Shown piece by piece: positions 59,643 through 64,000 of a stretch of DNA of 64,000 nucleotides. The notes beneath the pieces were generated by a model that worked only from the letters and a program-made list of their open reading frames with translations, searched no databases and was not told the DNA's origin. A program made the translations under genes and the position numbers. Numbering within the stretch: position 1 is the first letter of the stretch; every line of letters starts with the position of its first letter. This DNA comes from JACCZH01 sp963729445 (GTDB taxonomy: Bacteria > Chloroflexota > Chloroflexia > Thermomicrobiales > CFX8). The stretch spans positions 434,001-498,000 of the forward strand of contig CAVSNU010000003.1 of NCBI GenBank assembly GCA_963729445.1. The letters run 5' to 3'.

Positions 59643-61258
59643 ATTGCGAGACCGTAGGCGTCCCTGCGAGGGTCGCTGCCCACCGAGAACACACCGCGCT
59701 CGATGTCGATACCAATGACCTGCACCGACCCGATCGATCCCCATCCGGTAAGGCGCAGCACCTGATGGCCTCGCGACTGGAGTCCTTCAACCGCCACGTT
59801 TGGGATACGGCTCTCCACCTGCAGGTGGTTGGCGCTGCTGTGCGGCCAGTTCGCATCCTGTCCGTCGACGTAGCTGCGCCAGCGTGGCTGCTCCACTGCC
59901 TCCTGGGGATTCATCCCGTAGTCCAGCATGTTCACCAGCACTTGATAGATCGTCTGCACCTGACCGTCGGAGCCCGGTGTACCGATAGCCATCGCCGGTT
60001 GATCGCCGTTCAACAAAATCGCCGGGCTGACGGTGTGGCGCACGCGCTTGCCGGGCTCTAATGCATTGGGATGATCCGGGTCCAGATGCCAGTAGGTCAT
60101 GCGGTTGTTCAGCAGAATACCGGTCGATCCGGCGACGTACGCGGAACCGAACGCCATGTTGATCGAGGTCGTCATCGACGCGACGTTGCCGTCACGGTCA
60201 ACCGCCGCGAGATAGGTGGTGTTACCGTCTCCAACGACATCCGCGACCTGCTGTGACCGCGCCCGGCGTGGATCCAGGCGGGCCAATCGCGACCGCGCAT
60301 ACTCCTCCGTCAAGAGCTCCGCCGGCAAATCGCCGACGAAGGCTGGGTCGCTCGTGAAGCGCTCCCGGTCCTCAAAGGCGAGCTTCTTGATCTCAACCAT
60401 GTGGTGAATGAGCTCCGCTGACAAAGGTCGCCAATCGGAGGCTTCAAGGAGCCCCGTCATCAGCAGCTCCTGTAGCAGCACATGGCCCGAAGAGTTCGGA
60501 CCAGGCTCGAATACTGTTAACCCGCGATATGGAGCGGACAATGCATCCGCAATCCGTGGCTCGAACGCCGCCAGTGACTCCTCATCGACCAGTCCACCAT
60601 CGGCGCCCACAGCGTCAGCCAGCTTGCGCGCGAGCTCTCCCCGGTACAAGGCCTCACCGTATGAATTCGCAATCGCACGCAGCGACTCGCCCAGATCGCA
60701 TTGCCGCAACACGTCGCCGGCAACAGCGGGTCGTCCAAATGGCAAAAAGACCTGGCTACTCGACGGATACTTCTGAAGGTGTGGGGTGGCTTCATTGAGG
60801 TAGACCGCAAGATTGTGCGAGACAGGAAAGCCGTTCGTTGCGTAGGAGATCGCGGGAGCAAGCACCTCTTCAAATGAGAGCCGACCCCAACGCCGGTGCA
60901 TCGCCGCCCAGCCTCCGACTGCGCCTGGCACTGAAGCGCTCGTCGGCCCGCGCGCGGGGATCCCGTCAGGGAACGCCTCACGCGTCGCGCCCTGTGGAGC
61001 GGGGCCGGTACCGTTGACGTTGAATACTTGGCGTTGACTGGCGTCGTACACGAGCGTGAAGCCATCGCCACCGACTCCCGACATCGGCGGCTCGACCACG
61101 CCGACCGCCGCGGCCATAGCAACAATGGCGTCGACGGCGCTGCCGCCGCGCTCAAGCATCCGGATCCCTGCCATGGAAGCCAGAGGATGTCCGCTCGTCA
61201 CCGCACCGTGCGTGCCCATCACGACTGGACGATGAGCGGTTTCAATCTGGTATTGCAT
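59639..61258 (-). CDS. ggt: Gamma-glutamyltransferase family enzyme
   Basis: These Ntn-hydrolases cleave the gamma-glutamyl bond of glutathione and similar compounds after self-cleavage. The 539-residue product has GAVTSGHPLASMAGIRMLERGGSAVDAIVAMA near the start, MSGVGGDGF, SASVPGAVGGW, and the cleavage/nucleophile region VVGDGNTTYLAAVDRDGN (Thr347/Thr348), then the light-chain pieces NNRMTYWHLDP and SPAILLNGDQP, with GTPGSDGQVQTIYQVLVN. No signal peptide is visible, so it is probably cytoplasmic, unlike the periplasmic E. coli enzyme. Glutaryl-7-ACA acylase-like activity cannot be excluded. Confidence 0.88.
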   Translation of the reverse strand: MQYQIETAHRPVVMGTHGAVTSGHPLASMAGIRMLERGGSAVDAIVAMAAAVGVVEPPMSGVGGDGFTLVYDASQRQVFNVNGTGPAPQGATREAFPDGIPARGPTSASVPGAVGGWAAMHRRWGRLSFEEVLAPAISYATNGFPVSHNLAVYLNEATPHLQKYPSSSQVFLPFGRPAVAGDVLRQCDLGESLRAIANSYGEALYRGELARKLADAVGADGGLVDEESLAAFEPRIADALSAPYRGLTVFEPGPNSSGHVLLQELLMTGLLEASDWRPLSAELIHHMVEIKKLAFEDRERFTSDPAFVGDLPAELLTEEYARSRLARLDPRRARSQQVADVVGDGNTTYLAAVDRDGNVASMTTSINMAFGSAYVAGSTGILLNNRMTYWHLDPDHPNALEPGKRVRHTVSPAILLNGDQPAMAIGTPGSDGQVQTIYQVLVNMLDYGMNPQEAVEQPRWRSYVDGQDANWPHSSANHLQVESRIPNVAVEGLQSRGHQVLRLTGWGSIGSVQVIGIDIERGVFSVGSDPRRDAYGLAI

Positions 61259-61273
61259 CGCGCGGATCTTTCT

Positions 61274-61651
61274 CTACTGGCGGACGGTCCAACCGGCTGA
61301 TTCCTGGTCATCGTAGACCGGATCCAGCACATCCGTCCAGCGTTCAACGCACGACTTGAAGTGCCGCTGAAAGTGCTCCTCGAACCCCTGCGTCACCTTC
61401 CACCAGTCGTCGTCCCCCATCTCCCCGAGCATCTGCTGAGCGATGGCTGACCGGTCGACCTCTTCTCCCGCCTCGGCGAGCTTCCGCTCCGCCTCTTCAA
61501 GATCCCACAGAAAGAAGTTGGCCTCAAACACCTCAGCGATCACGCTCGGCTCCCGGCGATACTCCTTCACCATCTGCAGATACACGGGCCGCGGCAGCAG
61601 ACGGACGTTCAACCTGCCGTCGTCCTTCAGGAATTTGGAATAGTCCCTCAC
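61274..61651 (-). CDS. Hypothetical protein cotranscribed with mobA
   Basis: A 125-residue soluble, helix-rich acidic protein (MRDYSKFLKDDGRLNVRLLPRPVYLQMVKEYRREPSVIAEVFEANFFLWDLEEAERKLAEAGEEV in order). It is rich in Trp and Asp/Glu near DDDWWKVTQGFEEHF. Family not recognised. The GTG start overlaps the mobA stop as GTGA, so it is translated together with MobA, and a part in molybdenum-cofactor or molybdoenzyme work is possible by context only. Confidence 0.7.
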   Translation of the reverse strand: MRDYSKFLKDDGRLNVRLLPRPVYLQMVKEYRREPSVIAEVFEANFFLWDLEEAERKLAEAGEEVDRSAIAQQMLGEMGDDDWWKVTQGFEEHFQRHFKSCVERWTDVLDPVYDDQESAGWTVRQ

Positions 61652-62328
61652 CCGTTCTTCCCCTCCGGCCTTGTGTCACTGCGCGACGCGCGACTGTATG
61701 CCAACACCCTTTCGAGCTCCGCCGGATCATTGGCGTTCAGGAACGACCTGAGCTCAGGGTCGAGGCTCCGGAGCCACGCTTCGTCAATCACCCGTACGGA
61801 AACGTCTTCAAAGAACCCGATGACCTTGTACTCCTCGTGTTGTAAACGTGCCTCAATCGCCGGCAGACATGACTTTGTGTAGATTGCATGCAGCGTTTCG
61901 TACGTCTGCCGGCCGCCCTGTTGACTCCTGCCGCCCGCTAACGCAGGTACCAGGATGTCGTAGTCACGTGGCTCATTCGCCATTGCCTTGAGCACGGCCG
62001 GATCCAACAGTGGCATATCGCAGGCAACAACCAGAACGTGATCGTGCCGCGCATGGAGCAGTGCCGTGGCGATGCCACCAAGCGTCCCGCTGCCAGGAAA
62101 CGCATCGCCCACGACCGGTACGCCGAATTCATGGTAGGCAGGCCGGTCGCCGACTACATAGACGTCATCGCTCACGGCCGACACAGCCTGCAGCGCGCGC
62201 GACAGCAACGCCACGCCGTCAAACTCAAGTAAGGCCTTGTCTGTTCCCATGCGCCGGCTCTGGCCCCCGGCGAGAACCGCAGCACTCACAGGCGCCGTTT
62301 CGAACCTCTTCATTGCACGCCCAGCCAT
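61648..62328 (-). CDS. mobA: Molybdenum cofactor guanylyltransferase
   Basis: MobA attaches GMP to molybdopterin to make the bis-MGD form of the cofactor. The 226-residue Rossmann-like protein has the nucleotide motif AAVLAGGQSRRMGTDKALLEFDGVAL, VVGDAFPGSGTLGGIATALLHAR, and the metal-binding VVACDMPLLDPAVL. The C-terminal part LHAIYTKSCLPAIEARL is standard. ATG 62328 follows AGGA; an ATG five codons in is possible. No molybdoenzyme gene is in the window. Confidence 0.92.
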   Translation of the reverse strand: MAGRAMKRFETAPVSAAVLAGGQSRRMGTDKALLEFDGVALLSRALQAVSAVSDDVYVVGDRPAYHEFGVPVVGDAFPGSGTLGGIATALLHARHDHVLVVACDMPLLDPAVLKAMANEPRDYDILVPALAGGRSQQGGRQTYETLHAIYTKSCLPAIEARLQHEEYKVIGFFEDVSVRVIDEAWLRSLDPELRSFLNANDPAELERVLAYSRASRSDTRPEGKNG

Positions 62329-62384
62329 TCGTGGGTCCTACGAAAAACTCAACCGATTGTACTGGCATTTTCATGACCGCGGTT

Positions 62385-62522
62385 CTGATACAGTGCCCCT
62401 TGATTTGTTAGACTTCGCGCAGACACGGTTGCGAATGAAAGGACGGCCCGGAATGAGTGGGCAGGCTCCAGATCAGGCGGCCAAGAGATAAACACCCGGC
62501 TTCGCGCCGCGGTGTTTTTTGT
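62385..62522 (+). ncRNA. Possible short transcript with a 12-codon frame and its own terminator
   Basis: An extended -10 element (TGATACAGT, 62385-62393) is followed about 100 bases later by a classic intrinsic terminator (AACACC..GGTGTT around CGGC/GCCG, then eight T residues, 62490-62522). Between them AAAGGA precedes ATG 62453 and a 12-residue frame (MSGQAPDQAAKR) that ends in the terminator stem. It could be a small RNA, a micro-peptide mRNA, or the leader of the next gene. Confidence 0.4.
62490..62522 (+). terminator. Rho-independent terminator
   Basis: AACACC pairs with GGTGTT, the inner CGGC..GCCG extends the stem, and a run of eight T residues follows at once. It lies between the mobA region and the SWIM protein gene, and faces plus-strand transcription. 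Confidence 0.85.
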
Positions 62523-62627
62523 TTGTGGTCGACTGTGTAGCAGTGTCCTCACCGCGCTGATCCCGACGTCGCGCACACGAGTGCCCGCGTGTGACGGGCG
62601 TATCGCTCAGGCGAAAGGAGATCACCC

Positions 62628-62900
62628 TTGAATTCAACGCTGATCAGCAAAGTGGAGAAAGCTCGCCGGTATGCCGAAGAGCCGGAACGGGTCCAGTTCA
62701 ACTCATTCGACGTGACTTTCAACGGTGGCCACGACGACCACAATGTCACCTTACAGGGCACCGATTTCAAGTGCACCTGCCGCTTCTATGAAGTCCATGA
62801 CACGTGCGCCCACGTCATGGCCATGCAACGCATTCTGCAGCCTATGCTCAGCGAAGAACAACGGACCGTCGGTGCTCCGCTTTCGCTGACGAGTCTATGA
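62628..62900 (+). CDS. SWIM zinc-finger miniprotein
   Basis: A 90-residue protein that is essentially one SWIM zinc finger. Cys49, Cys51, Cys60 and His62 form the C-x-C-x(8)-C-x-H pattern (CTCRFYEVHDTCAHVMAM), preceded by FDVTFNGGHDDHNVTLQG, the usual beta strands. SWIM fingers bind DNA or proteins, for example in SWI2/SNF2 partners. TTG 62628 follows AAAGGAG. A stand-alone SWIM of this size is unusual. No helicase partner is beside it. Confidence 0.8.
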   Translation: MNSTLISKVEKARRYAEEPERVQFNSFDVTFNGGHDDHNVTLQGTDFKCTCRFYEVHDTCAHVMAMQRILQPMLSEEQRTVGAPLSLTSL

Positions 62901-63033
62901 CAGAGTAACTCGTAGGCCGCAGGAACTGCGGGTCTCTCGGAAGAAGCAATAACGACAACTGCCCGCTGTTCCTTGTCCTGATGATGAGAGACGTCGCGCC
63001 GACCGCCCGGACGAACCGCACGTGCCGGAAGCG

Positions 63034-63297
63034 TCAGTTTTGGCCGACGTGCGGCGCGCGGGACACGCGCTGACTGCTGCTGTATGGCAGCGTCACGATC
63101 GCCGGGTTACGGCCATCCGTGACGATTTCTCGAGCGTCCCAGAGCGTATCGCCCTGCTGGATATAACGGCGTACGAGCGGGACCGGCTGGTCCTGAAACT
63201 GGGGCCCGAACATGGGCGAAACCGCTCCGGCGCTGAGTTTGAGCGCAACGTAGTAGTGAATGAATGCGCGGTAGATTGAAGACCTCACGCTCAACAC
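63034..63297 (-). CDS. Weakly supported hypothetical protein
   Basis: An 87-codon frame from GTG 63297, with AAGGGA seven bases before it and a 15-base gap from the preceding receptor-like gene on the same strand. The product MLSVRSSIYRAFIHYYVALKLSAG... contains GPQFQDQPVPLVRRYIQQGDTLWDA. A frame of similar length lies on the opposite strand with no ribosome-binding site, so the minus-strand reading is preferred. Coding status is uncertain. The remainder of 62901-63312 shows no other gene. Confidence 0.35.
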   Translation of the reverse strand: MLSVRSSIYRAFIHYYVALKLSAGAVSPMFGPQFQDQPVPLVRRYIQQGDTLWDAREIVTDGRNPAIVTLPYSSSQRVSRAPHVGQN

Positions 63298-63312
63298 TCG
63301 TGTGTCCCTTAA

Positions 63313-63642
63313 CTAGAAAACCCGCTCGAAATGGCTCACCGGCACGACAAACACCGTCGCACCTCCCACGAGTACCTCAACCTCTTGCGGAGGGTACCAG
63401 TCAGAATAATCGCCAATGAGCTCGGGACGGACCATTTCGGTTCGCTCGCGACAGTTCGCGGCAATCACCTCCAGTAACGACCCCACATCAGGATCCTCGA
63501 CGGCGCTCAGGATGGTCGTGTTGCCTGTGCGTAAGAAGCCGCCCGTACTTCCGATGACCGTAGCTCGAAACCCCGCTTGAACAACCGCGCGGACCAGCTT
63601 GTTGGCATCGTACTCCTGGACAATCGCGGCCACAAGTTTCAC
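63313..63642 (-). CDS. Cyclic-di-AMP receptor-like PII-fold protein (DarA/PstA family)
   Basis: A 109-residue protein of the PII-like DarA/PstA family (DUF970), which binds cyclic di-AMP in Gram-positive bacteria. It begins MKLVAAIVQEYDANKLVRAVVQAGFRATVIGSTGGFLRTGNTTILSAVEDPDVGSLLEVI in order; the STGGFLRTGNTT T-loop is the clearest mark. The C-terminus GGATVFVVPVSHFERVF is also typical. The family effect in cells is not fully known. No diadenylate cyclase gene lies nearby. The ATG follows ACTTGTGG; the ribosome-binding site is weak. Confidence 0.9.
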   Translation of the reverse strand: MKLVAAIVQEYDANKLVRAVVQAGFRATVIGSTGGFLRTGNTTILSAVEDPDVGSLLEVIAANCRERTEMVRPELIGDYSDWYPPQEVEVLVGGATVFVVPVSHFERVF

Positions 63643-63742
63643 ACTTCTTGCCTTGTCTCCACATCGCGATCATCGTCACGGAAAAGCATACTTGAAGCTG
63701 ATGATTTCCGCGCCCAACAGGCGGCTTACCGATGGAGAGCAC

Positions 63743-64000
63743 GTGCCGGCTCACTGGCCCTTTCTGACGAGCATGACCTGGACTGAAGCAGCAGGAGTAC
63801 TTCAGAAACGTCCTGTCGGACTCTTGCCCGTTGGCGCAATCGAAGCGCACGGGACGCATCTGCCCCTCGATACCGACGTGATCATCGCAACGGGAACCGC
63901 TCGGACAGCGGCTTACCAACTGCGCGACCTCGGGGTCGATAGCCTCGTGCTACCTGCCGTTTCCTACTCGGTATCGTTCGCAGGGACATCCTTTCCAGGC
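63743..64000 (+). CDS. Creatininase-family amidohydrolase, N-terminal fragment
   Basis: The frame from GTG 63743 (GGAGAGC just upstream) runs to the window end for 86 codons. It begins with FLTSMTWTEAAGVLQKRPVGLLPVGAIEAHGTHLPLDTDV, where VGAIEAHGTHLPLDTD is the family's metal-binding motif (Glu, His, Asp), and continues DVIIATGTARTAAYQL. Members cleave creatinine, formamidopyrimidine or mycofactocin-type substrates; the specificity cannot be told from this part. It starts about 100 bases from the divergent receptor-like gene. Confidence 0.85.
   Translation, partial: MPAHWPFLTSMTWTEAAGVLQKRPVGLLPVGAIEAHGTHLPLDTDVIIATGTARTAAYQLRDLGVDSLVLPAVSYSVSFAGTSFPG

Noticed and set aside
63022..63279. 85-codon plus-strand frame opposite the weak minus-strand gene
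   Set aside because: No ribosome-binding site and no recognisable composition; the minus-strand reading has better start signals, although it too is uncertain.

Overview
The window reads as one long stretch of a high-GC bacterial chromosome. Gene content, the actinobacterial/chloroflexotal style of the RNA polymerase beta' subunit, a long N-terminal region in S12, zinc-type S14 and S4, and frequent GTG/TTG starts suggest a Chloroflexota member (Thermomicrobia/Sphaerobacter-like). That placement is inference; no rRNA gene or species marker lies in the window.

Layout. 1-8.4 kb is a DNA maintenance block: the start of an unidentified gene, recR, ftsK, a family-4 uracil-DNA glycosylase, a DnaQ-exonuclease/UvrC-like fusion, then divergently ligA and a small coiled protein. 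8.4-14.9 kb is a pyrimidine operon on the minus strand (pyrC-carA-carB-pyrE) with a recognisable promoter, a leader terminator and a possible antiterminator. 14.9-17.9 kb holds four overlapping plus-strand genes (endonuclease III, histidine phosphatase, metallo-beta-lactamase-fold hydrolase, P1-family peptidase).

18.1-48.95 kb is a continuous minus-strand expression cluster: rpoB, rpoC, rpsL, rpsG, fusA, tuf, the S10/spc/alpha ribosomal protein genes with secY, adk, map and infA, then rpoA, rplQ, truA, rplM and rpsI. It is driven at least partly from a near-consensus sigma-70 promoter upstream of rpoB, followed by a leader with a candidate attenuator.

49.3-64 kb is mixed: threonine aldolase, small membrane proteins, a diacylglycerol-kinase-like enzyme, a RodZ-like protein, a protein with two copies of a four-cysteine module, miaB, a TPR protein, SAM hydroxide adenosyltransferase (DUF62), a glycosyltransferase resembling the tRNA-queuosine mannosyltransferase GTDC1/QTMAN, gamma-glutamyltransferase, mobA, a tiny SWIM zinc-finger protein, a cyclic-di-AMP receptor-like protein and the start of a creatininase-family gene.

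A major caution: carB (9.0-12.3 kb), rpsC through rpsG (31.8-40.1 kb) and the 3' end of rpoC (41.0-42.3 kb) are broken by many single-base indels, and rpoA, rpsK, rpsL and rpoB carry isolated ones. These are essential genes with otherwise well conserved sequence, so the breaks are most probably sequence errors, not pseudogenes. The densely broken parts also look more GC-rich at third codon positions than their neighbours, so they may come from another sequence source. No tRNA, rRNA, CRISPR array, prophage or insertion sequence was recognised.
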